64,000 bases of DNA from Rhodococcus yunnanensis NBRC 103083 (GCF_001895005.1 NZ_BCXH01000001.1:620001-684000), one strand, 5' to 3'; positions 33,485 to 43,355 are shown, counted from the stretch's first letter. Notes: generated from the sequence alone by a model not told the origin. A program made the numbers and translations.

Positions 33485-35586
33485 GCGACATCACAACGGC
33501 GTTCAGCGACGAGGTAGTCACGAACGCGTTCACCAAGATCGTCTCCGTCCCCGGCCTCGAGGGCTCCATCGCCCTGGTGACATTGGACAACGGCTACGAC
33601 CACACGAAGCCGTCGACGTTCGGCCCCGGCGGACTCACGCAGTTCGACGCCGCGCTCGACGAGGCGTTCGCCGCGAACCCCGTCGCGATCGCAGTCACCG
33701 GTAAGCCGTTCATCTTCGCGGTCGGTGCCGATCTCAATGGTGTACCGAACATCAAGACCAAGGACGAGGCGCTGCAGATCGGGCAGCTCGGCCACAAGGT
33801 GTTCCGACGTCTGCGCGAGTCCGAGATCCCGACGTTCGCGTTCATCAACGGCGCGGCTCTCGGCGGAGGCCTCGAAGTCGGCCTGCACTCGCACTACCGC
33901 ACCGTCGCCGACAATGCAGCAGCGCTCGGACTGCCCGAGGCGTTCCTCGGTCTGGTACCCGGGTGGGGCGGAACTCAGTTGCTGCCCAACATCATCGGTG
34001 CCTCGAACGCCGTGACGGTGATCATCGAGAACTCGCTGAACCAGAACCGAACCCTGAAGCCGCAGCAGGCTCTCGATCTCGGTATCGCCGACGCCGTCTT
34101 CGGCGGCGCCGACTTCATCGAGCAGTCGCTCGCATGGGCGGCTCAGGTGATAAATGGCGAGATCACACCCGCCCGTCCGGAGATCGACCGCGGACAGGCG
34201 TGGGACGACGCCATCGCTCGGGCCAAGGGCATCGTCGCAGGCAAGACCGGTAACTTCGCACCGGGCCCCGTCGCAGCCGTCGAACTGCTCGAGCTCGCCA
34301 AGACGACCGATATCACCGACTCCGCGTCTCTCGACACAGCATTCGCCGCCGAGGACGAGGCATTGTCGACACTGCTGGTCAAGGACGAACTGCGCGCGGG
34401 CCTGTACGCCTTCGACCTGGTGCAGAAGCGTGCAAAGCGACCCGCAGGCGCGCCGGACAAGTCGTTGGCCCGCAAGATCTCCGGCGTCGGCATCGTCGGT
34501 GCTGGACTCATGGCCAGCCAGCTCGCGCTGCTGTTCGTGCGCCAACTGAAGGTCCCGGTGATCCTTACCGACATCGATCAGGAGCGTATCGACAAGGGCG
34601 TCGGCTACGTGCACGGCGAGATCGACAAGCTCCTCGGCAAGAAGCGCCTGTCCCCCGACGCCGCCAACCGCTTGAAGGCGCTCGTGTCGGGTTCGATCGA
34701 CAAAGCCGCGTTCGCGAAGGCCGATTTCGTCATCGAGGCCGTGTTCGAGAACCTCGACGTCAAGAAGAAGGTGTTCGCCGAGGTCGAGGAATTCGTCTCT
34801 CCTGAAACGATTCTCGCGACGAACACCTCCTCGCTGTCCATCTCGAAGATGGCGGCGGACCTGTTGCACCCGGAGCGGGTCGTCGGATTCCACTTCTTCA
34901 ATCCCGTTGCCGTGCTTCCGCTTCTGGAGGTCGTCAAGGGAGACAAGACCGACGACGCCACGCTCGCAACGGCATTCGCGACGGCCAAGACTCTCAAGAA
35001 GTCGGCAGTGTTGTCCGCCGACCTCCCGGGCTTCGTGTTCAACCGTCTCGTGACCCGCGCATCGGGGGAGATAATCGCCGCGATCGACGAAGGAACCCCC
35101 TTCGCGGTGGCGGACGGAGCCGTCGCCGAACTAGGTATGCCGATGAGCCCCTTGACGTTGCTCGCCCTCGTCGGACCGGCCGTCGCACTGCACACCGCAG
35201 AGACATTGGCCGAGGCCTACCCGGAGCGATTCAAGGACTCCGCCGGGTTCCGCGCTCTCGTCGAGGCGAAGAAACCAGGTGTCTGGACGTACGGACCCGA
35301 AGGCCAGGTCGTCGATCCCGAGGTCGCCGCACTGTGGCCGCAGGGAGATTCTCCGTCGACGGCAGAGCAGGTCCTCGATCGAACTCGCCGTGCATTCGCC
35401 GACGAGATCCGCATCATGCTCGACGAAGGTGTCGTCGCAGCGCCCGAGGACATCGACCTCTGCCTGCTCCTCGGCGGCGGCTTCGGCTTCTGGAACGGCG
35501 GTATCACCCCGTACCTGGATCGCACCGGAACCTCGGAAGCAGTGACCGGCAAACGCTTCCTGGCGCAGGGCGTCGCGAACGTCTGA
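33481..35586 (+). CDS. fadB: Fatty acid oxidation complex subunit FadB
   Basis: The 701-residue multifunctional protein has an N-terminal enoyl-CoA hydratase domain and a C-terminal 3-hydroxyacyl-CoA dehydrogenase. The hydratase half has the oxyanion segments FAVGADLNG and NGAALGGGLEVGLHS. The dehydrogenase half has the NAD fold GVGIVGAGLMASQLA near residue 338 and the catalytic FHFFNPV histidine region. The closing helical domain includes NRLVTRASGE. It works with FadA in beta-oxidation and is translationally coupled to it. A hairpin right after its stop is shared with the convergent dehydrogenase gene. Confidence 0.95.
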   Translation: MSDITTAFSDEVVTNAFTKIVSVPGLEGSIALVTLDNGYDHTKPSTFGPGGLTQFDAALDEAFAANPVAIAVTGKPFIFAVGADLNGVPNIKTKDEALQIGQLGHKVFRRLRESEIPTFAFINGAALGGGLEVGLHSHYRTVADNAAALGLPEAFLGLVPGWGGTQLLPNIIGASNAVTVIIENSLNQNRTLKPQQALDLGIADAVFGGADFIEQSLAWAAQVINGEITPARPEIDRGQAWDDAIARAKGIVAGKTGNFAPGPVAAVELLELAKTTDITDSASLDTAFAAEDEALSTLLVKDELRAGLYAFDLVQKRAKRPAGAPDKSLARKISGVGIVGAGLMASQLALLFVRQLKVPVILTDIDQERIDKGVGYVHGEIDKLLGKKRLSPDAANRLKALVSGSIDKAAFAKADFVIEAVFENLDVKKKVFAEVEEFVSPETILATNTSSLSISKMAADLLHPERVVGFHFFNPVAVLPLLEVVKGDKTDDATLATAFATAKTLKKSAVLSADLPGFVFNRLVTRASGEIIAAIDEGTPFAVADGAVAELGMPMSPLTLLALVGPAVALHTAETLAEAYPERFKDSAGFRALVEAKKPGVWTYGPEGQVVDPEVAALWPQGDSPSTAEQVLDRTRRAFADEIRIMLDEGVVAAPEDIDLCLLLGGGFGFWNGGITPYLDRTGTSEAVTGKRFLAQGVANV

Positions 35587-35602
35587 TGGCAGCTGCGCTG
35601 CT

Positions 35603-35643
35603 CGTGCGCGCGTAGGACTCGGGAGACCGACTACGCGCGCACG
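35603..35643. terminator. Bidirectional hairpin between fadB and the SDR gene
   Basis: Perfect 13-bp arms (35603-35615 with 35631-35643) and a 15-base loop. The right arm includes the stop codon of the convergent SDR gene. No T-tract, but the stem is very stable and lies 17 bases after the fadB stop. Confidence 0.7.
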
Positions 35644-36548
35644 GGTGGCGTCGTCGCACGCAGGAAAGCCATGAGTTCGTCCTCGCGCTTCTCGTCGTAC
35701 GACTCGTCCGACGAGGGAACGACGCAGCGACGGTCGACGTAGTCACCGCTTCCTGCGGCGACGGTTCCCAACATGACCTCGGCCAATGCCGCTCCCGCCT
35801 GCGCAGGCGTCGTCGCGAACCGAGTTCTCGTCATCACCGGCAGGACTCTCTTCATCACGAACCGCGATATCGCGTCGGCATTGCGCGCCAAGTCGGTACC
35901 CGGCACGAATCCGGGGTTGAACGAGACGACGTCCACGCCGCGCGGCACCGATCTCGCAAGCGCGTGAACCAGGTAGATCGCGGCAAGCTTGCTGGTCGAG
36001 TAGGCAGTTCTCCCAGCTGTCACAGAGTTCGGCTTCGCGAAAGCCCCGGGAAGAGAAAGCACCTCCGGTGCACTCCACACCGGCCCCGGCACCAATCCCA
36101 GGTTGTGCCGGAGGTCGCCGAAATGTGTGTCGCTGACGGTGATCACGATCCGCGACTGCGCATCGAAATGGCCCCGTAGCCAGTCGATCAGCACGTGGTT
36201 CGCGACGACATTGACTGCGAATGTGGCTTCCAACCCGTCCGTCGTCACCGTTTCGGCATCGGCGTACTGGATGCCTGCATTGCCGAGAAAGCCGACGAGC
36301 GGCGGCAGATCCCCACTCGCGAGCAGTGCCGACACCTCACGTGCGGCAGACACCGTCGCGGAGGTACTGGCCAGGTCCGTCTCCACGAAGATCGTGCGCG
36401 GCAGTGCCAGGCCGCGGCCGCGCCCGAGAACGACCAGATGTGCCAGTGGGTCGTCACGCAGAATCTTCTCCGCAGCGACCGCTCCGATGCCCCTGCTGGC
36501 GCCCGTCATGACGATCGTGTGTGTGGTGTTTCCGGTCATGGACTTCAC
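35631..36548 (-). CDS. Short-chain dehydrogenase/reductase
   Basis: The 305-residue SDR has the cofactor motif TGASRGIG, the FLGNAGIQY segment after strand 4, and the catalytic Tyr-x3-Lys in TAYSTSKLAAIY. The basic-acidic residues around the second strand (GRGRG) suggest NADP use. Its size and layout resemble the retinol or protochlorophyllide dehydrogenase-like group. It starts at GTG 36548, or at ATG 36539 in frame. It is divergent from the MmyB-type regulator at 36643, a pairing seen often in actinobacteria and probably regulated by it. Substrate is unknown. Confidence 0.9.
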   Translation of the reverse strand: MKSMTGNTTHTIVMTGASRGIGAVAAEKILRDDPLAHLVVLGRGRGLALPRTIFVETDLASTSATVSAAREVSALLASGDLPPLVGFLGNAGIQYADAETVTTDGLEATFAVNVVANHVLIDWLRGHFDAQSRIVITVSDTHFGDLRHNLGLVPGPVWSAPEVLSLPGAFAKPNSVTAGRTAYSTSKLAAIYLVHALARSVPRGVDVVSFNPGFVPGTDLARNADAISRFVMKRVLPVMTRTRFATTPAQAGAALAEVMLGTVAAGSGDYVDRRCVVPSSDESYDEKREDELMAFLRATTPPVRA

Positions 36549-36642
36549 AGTCGCATCGAGATCCCCCCTTCACCATCACCCCGACGGACGGTGGGACCAG
36601 CAATACCAGGATGCCGCGAGAAATCCAGGCCATGATTGATCG

Positions 36643-37506
36643 GTGACGACCACCGCATCGGATCTGGGCACCGTTCTGCGGGGCTGGCGGGACCGACTCT
36701 CCCCGGCCGACGCGGGCATGCCTGTCGGCGCACGCCGACGAACCAGTGGCCTGCGCCGCGAAGAACTCGCCCAGCTCGCCGGCCTGTCGGTCGACTATCT
36801 CGTTCGACTCGAACAGGGTCGAGCCACCAACCCCTCGGCGCAGGTGGCGGCAGCACTGTCGCGTGCTCTGCAACTCGACCGCTCCGAGCGCGACCACCTG
36901 TATCGATGTGCAGGCTTGCTGCCTCCCAGCGACACGCACGTCAGCAGACTCGTCACACCCGGGATAGGTCGGCTCGTGAGCCGACTCGGCGACATTCCGG
37001 TGGGTGTATTCGCCGCCGACTGGGATCTTCTTGCCTGGAACCCGATGTGGGCAGCATTGCACGGCGACCCCGGCGGCATTCCCCTCGCGCAGCGCAATCT
37101 CGTCCGCGCACTGTTCGGTGCCGACGACCGAGCGAGGACAGTGTTTTCTCCGTCCACCCAGTCCGGCGGCCTCGAACACCTCGCGCACGCACTGGTGGCC
37201 GACCTTCGTGTCGCGGCGGCGACCTACCCCAACGATCCGACACTGACCGCGTTGGTCGGCGAACTACGCAGCGAGAACCCGTACTTCGACTCGCTGTGGA
37301 CGTCGGGACCGGTTGCCGTGCACAGCAGCGAACGCAAGACGATCCACCATCACGACGCCGGTGACATCACACTCGACTGCGACGTGCTGAATGCTCCCGG
37401 ATCGGACGTTCGGCTCGTGGTCTACACCGCAGCCACGGCGAGCCCCGATGCGGACAAGCTCGATTTCCTGCGCGTTGCGGCGGGCGCTGCCGGGGCGCGT
37501 CGGTGA
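36643..37506 (+). CDS. XRE-family regulator with MmyB-like ligand domain
   Basis: The 287-residue protein has an N-terminal helix-turn-helix (about residues 33-95, RREELAQLAGLSVDYLVRLE). A larger domain follows, typical of MmyB-like regulators (PVGVFAADWDLLAWNPMWAAL); this PAS-like part is thought to bind a fatty acid-like ligand. It diverges from the SDR gene across 94 bases and very likely controls it. CATGAT lies six bases before GTG 36643, suggesting a leaderless mRNA. No long palindrome stood out in the divergent region. The NAD(P)-binding gene downstream may belong to the same circuit. Confidence 0.9.
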   Translation: MTTTASDLGTVLRGWRDRLSPADAGMPVGARRRTSGLRREELAQLAGLSVDYLVRLEQGRATNPSAQVAAALSRALQLDRSERDHLYRCAGLLPPSDTHVSRLVTPGIGRLVSRLGDIPVGVFAADWDLLAWNPMWAALHGDPGGIPLAQRNLVRALFGADDRARTVFSPSTQSGGLEHLAHALVADLRVAAATYPNDPTLTALVGELRSENPYFDSLWTSGPVAVHSSERKTIHHHDAGDITLDCDVLNAPGSDVRLVVYTAATASPDADKLDFLRVAAGAAGARR

Positions 37507-37576
37507 CCACACGAGACACGCGTCACAGAGTCGGTCCCTGGCGCTACATTTGCGTGCGCTGTCTCGTCCTACACCC

Positions 37577-38332
37577 ATGAACTCATCGAAGATCGCAGTT
37601 GCAGGTGGAACCGGCGCCGTGGGCGCGCACGTCGTCGACGTCGCCAGAGACCGTGGACACGACGTCGTCGTACTCTCGCGTTCGGCGGGTGTGGATCTCG
37701 TGGAGGGAAGCGGGCTGGCCGCCGCCCTCGCAGGCGTCGATGCCGTGATCGATGTGGCCTCGACACAGACGATGTCGGCGAAGAAGTCCACGCATTTCTT
37801 CACCACCGTCACGCACAATCTGCTCGCCGCCGAGAAGGCAGCGGGTGTGCAGCATCATGTCGCGTTGTCGATCGTCGGATCGGACAGAGCGCCACACGCC
37901 TACTACGCGGGCAAGGTGGCACAGGAGAAGGCGATCCGAGGCGGTGACATCCCCTGGACCATCCTGCGGGCGACGCAGTTCCACGAGTTCGCATCCCAGA
38001 TCTACGGCCAGCTGAAGTTCGGTCCCCTCGTCGTCGTGCCGAAGATGCGCTCGCAACCCGTCTCGGCTCGCGAGGTGGCCGAGCGTCTGGTGGATATCGC
38101 CGAAGGTGCTCCGGCCGGCCATGTCTCGGATCTCGGCGGTCCTCGCGAGGAGAACATGGCGAACATGGTTCGCGCCCACGCGGCGAGACTTCCCGGCACG
38201 CACTGGGTTCTCGAACTTCCAATCCCAGGTGCCTACGGTCGAGCTATGCGCGACGGCACCCTCGTGCCCGGTCCAGGAGCCGACCGCGGCACGCAGACCT
38301 ACACCGACTGGCTCGGTAGAGCAGGCGCGTAA
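37577..38332 (+). CDS. NAD(P)-binding NmrA-like oxidoreductase
   Basis: The 251-residue protein begins with an atypical SDR nucleotide-binding motif GGTGAVGAHVVDVARDRGHD. It carries the YYAGKVAQEKAIR segment, where Tyr and Lys are spaced as in extended SDRs, and an RATQFHEF loop. It resembles NmrA-like or NAD-dependent epimerase-like proteins that sense redox cofactors or reduce quinones. It follows the MmyB-type regulator by 70 bases on the same strand. Substrate is unknown. Confidence 0.87.
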   Translation: MNSSKIAVAGGTGAVGAHVVDVARDRGHDVVVLSRSAGVDLVEGSGLAAALAGVDAVIDVASTQTMSAKKSTHFFTTVTHNLLAAEKAAGVQHHVALSIVGSDRAPHAYYAGKVAQEKAIRGGDIPWTILRATQFHEFASQIYGQLKFGPLVVVPKMRSQPVSAREVAERLVDIAEGAPAGHVSDLGGPREENMANMVRAHAARLPGTHWVLELPIPGAYGRAMRDGTLVPGPGADRGTQTYTDWLGRAGA

Positions 38333-38384
38333 ATCTTAGGAGCAAATCCGCCGATTCTTCCCACGGCACACCTGGTGCGGGTCC

Positions 38385-38444
38385 ATGATGACCAAGACCA
38401 CCACCGCTGCTGGTACATCACCTCGAAAGCTGGGTTCGCCATGA
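38385..38444 (+). CDS. Tiny leader ORF overlapping the sugar transporter start
   Basis: A 19-codon frame from ATG 38385 (or ATG 38388) encodes a short Thr/Lys-rich peptide beginning MMTKTTTAAGT. Its TGA stop overlaps the transporter start codon as ATGA. Such an overlap would couple translation of the transporter to that of the peptide, and the transporter itself lacks a strong ribosome binding site. A weak GGTGCGGG lies before the leader ATG. It could be chance; only the exact stop-start overlap and location support it. Confidence 0.4.
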   Translation: MMTKTTTAAGTSPRKLGSP

Positions 38445-39838
38445 CGCAACCTGCAGAACGCCACACTGCGAAAGTCATCGGAGTTACTGTCGCTGCGGCT
38501 GTAGGCGGCTTTCTCTTCGGGTTCGACAGCTCGGTCGTCAACGGCGCGGTCGATTCGATCCAGGAGAATTTCGGGCTGACGTCGTTCGTCACCGGTTTCG
38601 CGGTAGCCATCGCTCTGCTGGGTTGCGCAGTCGGTGCCTGGTTCGCCGGTCGCCTCGCCGACAGCTGGGGCCGCAAACGGGTGATGCTGCTCGGCTCGGC
38701 GTTGTTCACCATCTCGTCCCTCGGTTCCGGATTCGCGTTCAGCGTGCCGGATCTGATGCTGTGGCGAGTGCTCGGTGGCCTCGGTATCGGTATCGCGTCG
38801 GTCATTGCACCTGCGTACATCTCCGAGATCGCGCCTGCCCGGTTCCGCGGCGGTCTCGCATCGCTGCAGCAACTCGCGATCACCGTCGGCATCTTCGCCG
38901 CTCTGCTGTCGGATGCCGTGTTGCAGAACGCGGCCGGAGGGCCGTCGAACGATCTGTGGTTCGGGATGGAAGCCTGGCGATGGATGTTCCTGGTCGGGGT
39001 CGTCCCAGCTCTCGTCTACGGGTTTCTCGCCACGTTGATCCCGGAATCGCCGCGATATCTCGTCGGCAAGCATCTCGACGAGGAAGCCGCACGCATCCTC
39101 GGTGAGGTATCCGGTGAAGTGAACCCGACCGAGCGCGTCAAGGAAATCCGGCTGACGCTCCGCAAGGAATCCAAGTCGTCGTTCGCCGATATCAGGGGTC
39201 CGAAGTTCGGCCTGCAACCGATCGTGTGGGTCGGTATCACCATGGCAATTCTGCAACAGTTCGTCGGTATCAACGCGATCTTCTACTACTCGACCACACT
39301 GTGGAAGTCGGTCGGTTTCAGTGAGAATCAGTCGTTCGTCACGTCGGTGATCACCTCGATCATCAACGTCAGCATGACGTTCGTGGCGATACTCTTCGTC
39401 GACCGATTCGGCCGCAAGCGACTGCTGTCGATCGGCTCGATCGGCATGTTCGTCGGCCTGGTTCTCGCCGCCGTTTCGTTCACGCAAGCCATCGGATCCG
39501 GCGACGATCTGACCCTTCCCGACCCGTGGGGCGCAGTCGCACTCGTCGGCGCCAACCTGTTCGTCATCTTCTTCGCCGCCACCTGGGGACCGATCATGTG
39601 GGTGATGCTCGGTGAGATGTTCCCCAACAACATGCGTGCGGTCGCCCTGGGAATCAGTACTGCTGCGAACTGGATCGCCAACTTCAGCATCACGTTGGCG
39701 TTCCCGCCGTTGACACAGTCGATCGGGCTCGGATTCATCTACTCGTTTTTCGCATTCTTCGCTCTACTGTCGTTCTTCTTCGTCAGATTCAAGGTTCGCG
39801 AGACGAAGGGAATGGAGCTCGAGGACATGGTTCTCTGA
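38441..39838 (+). CDS. Sugar-porter MFS transporter (SugI-like)
   Basis: The 465-residue protein is a 12-helix major facilitator of the sugar-porter family. Family motifs include GGFLFGFDSSVVNG in helix 1, GRLADSWGRKR in the 2-3 loop, ESPRYL before the central loop, QQFVGINAIFYYS in helix 7 and DRFGRKRLL in the 8-9 loop. It probably brings a hexose or polyol into the cell with protons. I set the start at ATG 38441; the frame is open to 38375 but the ATG gives the usual N-terminus. It follows the tiny leader ORF. Confidence 0.92.
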   Translation: MTQPAERHTAKVIGVTVAAAVGGFLFGFDSSVVNGAVDSIQENFGLTSFVTGFAVAIALLGCAVGAWFAGRLADSWGRKRVMLLGSALFTISSLGSGFAFSVPDLMLWRVLGGLGIGIASVIAPAYISEIAPARFRGGLASLQQLAITVGIFAALLSDAVLQNAAGGPSNDLWFGMEAWRWMFLVGVVPALVYGFLATLIPESPRYLVGKHLDEEAARILGEVSGEVNPTERVKEIRLTLRKESKSSFADIRGPKFGLQPIVWVGITMAILQQFVGINAIFYYSTTLWKSVGFSENQSFVTSVITSIINVSMTFVAILFVDRFGRKRLLSIGSIGMFVGLVLAAVSFTQAIGSGDDLTLPDPWGAVALVGANLFVIFFAATWGPIMWVMLGEMFPNNMRAVALGISTAANWIANFSITLAFPPLTQSIGLGFIYSFFAFFALLSFFFVRFKVRETKGMELEDMVL

Positions 39839-39878
39839 CCGCACATTTCACGCACGCTCCCGAGGGAGGGAGACGAAA

Positions 39879-40163
39879 ATGGCAATGTTCGTCGTCGAAT
39901 ACACGTACACCCCGGAGTCGTCCGCAGGCCGAGACGATCATCGAACCGATCACCGAGCCTGGCTGACGGAACTGGTGCGTCGAAAGATCGTCCGGTCCTC
40001 GGGGCCTCTCGCCGACCACAGCGGTGCAATGTTCATCGTTCAGGCGGCCGACGCAGATGCCGTCGCACGCCTGTTCTCACACGACCCCTTCGCCCGCGCC
40101 GATCTGGTCGAGGACATCAGAGTGTCGGAATGGTCACCTGCCATGGGTGATTTCAGCGGGTGA
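39879..40163 (+). CDS. YciI-family protein
   Basis: The 94-residue protein is a ferredoxin-like-fold YciI domain. It has the N-terminal FVVEYTY strand, the H/D residues of the putative active site (DHRAWL, then SHDPF), and the VEDIRVSEW ending. YciI domains are related to muconolactone isomerase-like and chlorohydroquinone enzymes, but most have no known reaction. A strong ribosome binding site (GGGAGG) precedes ATG 39879. It lies 40 bases after the transporter and may share its transcript. Confidence 0.9.
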   Translation: MAMFVVEYTYTPESSAGRDDHRTDHRAWLTELVRRKIVRSSGPLADHSGAMFIVQAADADAVARLFSHDPFARADLVEDIRVSEWSPAMGDFSG

Positions 40164-40215
40164 ATTTCCCGGAGTGCACGAGGCAGATCACCCCACATCC
40201 GGGCATTGTGTGTGC

Positions 40216-41478
40216 ATGCCTCGCACACTGCCGTTCTCGACTCATCCGCATCAAGCGTTCACCGCCGGTTTCTACCGCAACGACGACTTCGACTTCGACG
40301 TTCGAATCGCCCTGGGCGCTGCAGCTTTCGGAGCATCCGATGCCGGTGAGGTTCTCTCGGCGATCGCCTCCGTGCGCGAGAACGATCATGACGGATGGTT
40401 CGCTGCATGGGTGGCACTCGGAACTCGCGTCCGGGCCTTCGCCGACGCCTCTGCCGCCGCCGGCCACGATGTCAGCGCGTCCCAGGCATATCTTCGGGCG
40501 TCGACCTATTTTGCGGTTGCGGTCAACTCGGTAGCGGGGCTCGAGGGCGACGACGATCTCCTGCCCACGTTCCGCTCGCACCGGTCGGCGTGGGATCGGT
40601 TCGTGGACACGACGTCACATGCGGCCGAGAGGATCGAGATCCCGTACGACGGGTCGAGCATGCCCGGATACTTCTTCCGTCCTGCGGGCGAGCCTCTCGC
40701 GCGGCCCACCTTCGTCATGGTCAACGGCAGCGACGGGTCGATCGGCTCGCTGTGGACCTTGGGAGCCGCTGGAGCGCTTGCCCGTGGATACAACGTCGTG
40801 ATGTTCGACGGACCCGGGCAGCAGTCGATGCTGTTCGAACGCGGAATCGGTTTCCGGCCGGACTGGGAAGCAGTTGTGACACCCGTGGTCGATTTCGTGT
40901 GCGATCGCCCCGACGTCGACAGCGATAAGCTAGCTCTGTACGGAGTGAGTCAAGGCGGATACTGGGTGCCACGCGCATTGGCGTTCGAACATCGTTTCGC
41001 CGCAGCCGTTCTCGACCCTGGCGTCGTCGACGTCGGGGCCTCCTGGACCGCGCACTTCCCCAAGAAACTGCTCGAACTGCTCGACGACGGGAACAAGAAC
41101 GCATTCGACCGAGACATGGCGATCGGAATGAAGGTCTCGAAAGAGACTGCACGCGAATGGAGTTTCCGGGCGCGGCCGTACCGCAAGAACAGCTACTTCG
41201 ACACGGTCATGGAAGTACGCAAATACACACTCGACGGCGTGATCGACAGGATCGATACACCGTTGTTCATCGCGAACCCGGAGGACGAGCAGTTCTGGCC
41301 CGGACAACCCGCACACCTGGCCGACGCCGTCGCTGCGCCGGTTCACCTGTGCGACTTCACCGCCGCCGAGGGAGCCAACTATCACTGCCAACCGATGGCG
41401 CGACTACTGACCGATCAGCGAATGTTCGATTGGCTGGACGAGACGTTGGCAGTGAACTCTCCCCTGCCGACGAACTAG
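40216..41478 (+). CDS. Alpha/beta hydrolase of the FrsA/dihydropseudooxynicotine hydrolase type
   Basis: The 420-residue enzyme has a helical N-terminal cap (about residues 20-150) followed by an alpha/beta hydrolase core. The core carries MVNGSDGS (oxyanion strand), FDGPGQQSM, the nucleophile elbow GVSQGGYW, an aspartate in [10 protein letters not shown] and a late histidine in EGANYHCQ. This layout matches the C-C bond or ester hydrolases of the FrsA and 2,6-dihydropseudooxynicotine hydrolase group. No signal peptide. Its TAG stop shares the tetranucleotide CTAG with the stop of dxs on the other strand. Substrate unknown. Confidence 0.88.
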   Translation: MPRTLPFSTHPHQAFTAGFYRNDDFDFDVRIALGAAAFGASDAGEVLSAIASVRENDHDGWFAAWVALGTRVRAFADASAAAGHDVSASQAYLRASTYFAVAVNSVAGLEGDDDLLPTFRSHRSAWDRFVDTTSHAAERIEIPYDGSSMPGYFFRPAGEPLARPTFVMVNGSDGSIGSLWTLGAAGALARGYNVVMFDGPGQQSMLFERGIGFRPDWEAVVTPVVDFVCDRPDVDSDKLALYGVSQGGYWVPRALAFEHRFAAAVLDPGVVDVGASWTAHFPKKLLELLDDGNKNAFDRDMAIGMKVSKETAREWSFRARPYRKNSYFDTVMEVRKYTLDGVIDRIDTPLFIANPEDEQFWPGQPAHLADAVAAPVHLCDFTAAEGANYHCQPMARLLTDQRMFDWLDETLAVNSPLPTN

Positions 41479-43355
41479 ATCGTCTTGACCCAGTCCACGA
41501 TTCGCTGAGCGACGTCGTCGGAGGTCAACCCGAGCTCGCGGTGGATCTGCTCACGCGAGGCATGATCGAGGAATCGTTGCGGCACACCGACATCGCGGCA
41601 CGCGGTATCGACTCCGGCGGCGCGGACCGCAGCAGACACGCTGGACCCGATGCCTCCGTGTACGCCGGAATCCTCCAACGTCACCACCAGCCGGAAGCCC
41701 TCGGCCAATCTCGACAGCGGTTCCGGCACCGGCAGAACCCAACGCGGGTCCACCACGGTCACCGAGAGCCCTTGGGCAGTAAGCTTTTTCGCGGCATCGA
41801 GCGCCAGACCGGCGAATGCGCCCACCGCGACGATCAGCACATCGTGGCCGCCGGACTCGGGCTCGACGAGCACATCGACGACACCGTCGAGTCGCCGAAC
41901 CGCAGGCACGTCCTCCGTCACCGCGCCCTTCGGGAATCGAAGTGCACTCGGACCGTCGTCGATCGCCAGCGCCTCACCCAACTCCTCGCGGAGCGTCGCA
42001 CAGTCGCGCGGGGCAGCCACCCTCATCCCGGGCACGATGCCGAGGAGGGACATGTCCCACATACCGTTGTGACTGGCTCCGTCCGCTCCGGTCACGCCAG
42101 CACGATCGAGCACGAGCGTCACAGGGAGCTTCAGCAACGCAACATCCATCAACAATTGATCGAATGCGCGATTGAGAAATGTCGAGTACACCGCGACCAC
42201 GGGATGGAGCCCACCGAGCGCGAGACCCGCAGCAGACGTCATCGCGTGTTGCTCGGCGATACCGACGTCGAACATGCGGTCGGGATATGCCTCCCCGAAA
42301 GCGGCGAGGCCGGTCGGACCCGCCATCGCTGCTGTGATCGCGACGATGTCGCGACGCTCGGCAGCTCGATCGATCAGCTCCTGGGAGAACACCGACGTCC
42401 AGTCCGGTGCAGCGACGGAGCGTGCCAGGCCGGTGAGCGGGTCGATGACGCCGGTGGCATGCATCTGATCGGCCACGTGGTTCTCGGCGTGGGCATAGCC
42501 CATGCCCTTTCGTGTCACCGCGTGCACGATGACGGGCCCGCCGTACGCCTTCGCTCGGCGCAGCGCAGATTCGAGTGCCGGTTCGTCGTGGCCGTCGACT
42601 GGTCCCAGGTACTTGATGCCGAGGTCGGTGAACAGGACCTGCGGGCTGATCGCGTCCTTCACCCCCGCCTTCATGCCGTGGAGCATCGCGTACGCAGTCT
42701 TTCCCACGAACGGGATCTTGCGGACGATGCGACGACCGTTGTCGAGGATCCGCTCGTAACCGGGTTGCAGTCGCAGAGCCGCCAGGTGCTCGGCGAGACC
42801 ACCGATCGTCGGGGCGTACGAGCGACCGTTGTCGTTGACGACGATGACCAGCGAGCGGTCTTTGCCTGCGGCGATGTTGTTGAGTGCTTCCCAGCACATA
42901 CCACCGGTCAGTGCGCCGTCGCCGACGATCGCCACGACATGACGATCCGTCTGTCCGGTCAGCTGGAATGCCTTGGCCAGACCGTCCGCGTAGGACAGAG
43001 ACGCCGACGCGTGCGAGGACTCGACCCAGTCGTGTTCGCTCTCGGCGCGAGAGGGATACCCGGAGAGTCCGCCCTGCTTGCGCAACGAGTCGAACGCCCC
43101 CGTTCGCCCGGTGATCATCTTGTGCACGTACGCCTGATGACCGGTGTCGAAGATGATCGGGTCGTCAGGGGACGAGAAGATGCGATGCACTGCCAGCGTG
43201 AGCTCGACCACGCCCAGGTTGGGCCCTAGATGCCCGCCGGTCGCGGACACCTTCTCGACGAGAAAATCACGAATCTCCTCGGCCAGATCGGAGACCTCGG
43301 ACGGGGCCAATCGGCGCAGGTCCTCGGGCGTCTGAACACGAGCTAGGACACCCAA
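41475..43355 (-). CDS. dxs: 1-deoxy-D-xylulose-5-phosphate synthase
   Basis: Dxs condenses pyruvate and glyceraldehyde 3-phosphate, the first step of the MEP isoprenoid pathway and a thiamin pyrophosphate enzyme. The start is a TTG at 43355, nine bases after AGGGAG; no ATG or GTG fits, and the reading frame upstream (to 43433) lacks homology. The 626-residue protein has H42 in [11 protein letters not shown], the TPP motif [16 protein letters not shown] from 145, and the transketolase C-terminal domain. It converges with the hydrolase gene, with both stop codons in one CTAG. Confidence 0.96.
   Translation of the reverse strand: MGVLARVQTPEDLRRLAPSEVSDLAEEIRDFLVEKVSATGGHLGPNLGVVELTLAVHRIFSSPDDPIIFDTGHQAYVHKMITGRTGAFDSLRKQGGLSGYPSRAESEHDWVESSHASASLSYADGLAKAFQLTGQTDRHVVAIVGDGALTGGMCWEALNNIAAGKDRSLVIVVNDNGRSYAPTIGGLAEHLAALRLQPGYERILDNGRRIVRKIPFVGKTAYAMLHGMKAGVKDAISPQVLFTDLGIKYLGPVDGHDEPALESALRRAKAYGGPVIVHAVTRKGMGYAHAENHVADQMHATGVIDPLTGLARSVAAPDWTSVFSQELIDRAAERRDIVAITAAMAGPTGLAAFGEAYPDRMFDVGIAEQHAMTSAAGLALGGLHPVVAVYSTFLNRAFDQLLMDVALLKLPVTLVLDRAGVTGADGASHNGMWDMSLLGIVPGMRVAAPRDCATLREELGEALAIDDGPSALRFPKGAVTEDVPAVRRLDGVVDVLVEPESGGHDVLIVAVGAFAGLALDAAKKLTAQGLSVTVVDPRWVLPVPEPLSRLAEGFRLVVTLEDSGVHGGIGSSVSAAVRAAGVDTACRDVGVPQRFLDHASREQIHRELGLTSDDVAQRIVDWVKTI

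Noticed and set aside
33430..34893. 487-codon minus-strand frame opposite fadB
   Set aside because: Shadow of fadB; the composition is low in complexity and the plus-strand gene is certain.
41157..43229. 690-codon plus-strand frame opposite dxs
   Set aside because: Antisense shadow; dxs motifs on the minus strand are complete and the plus translation has no recognisable domain.
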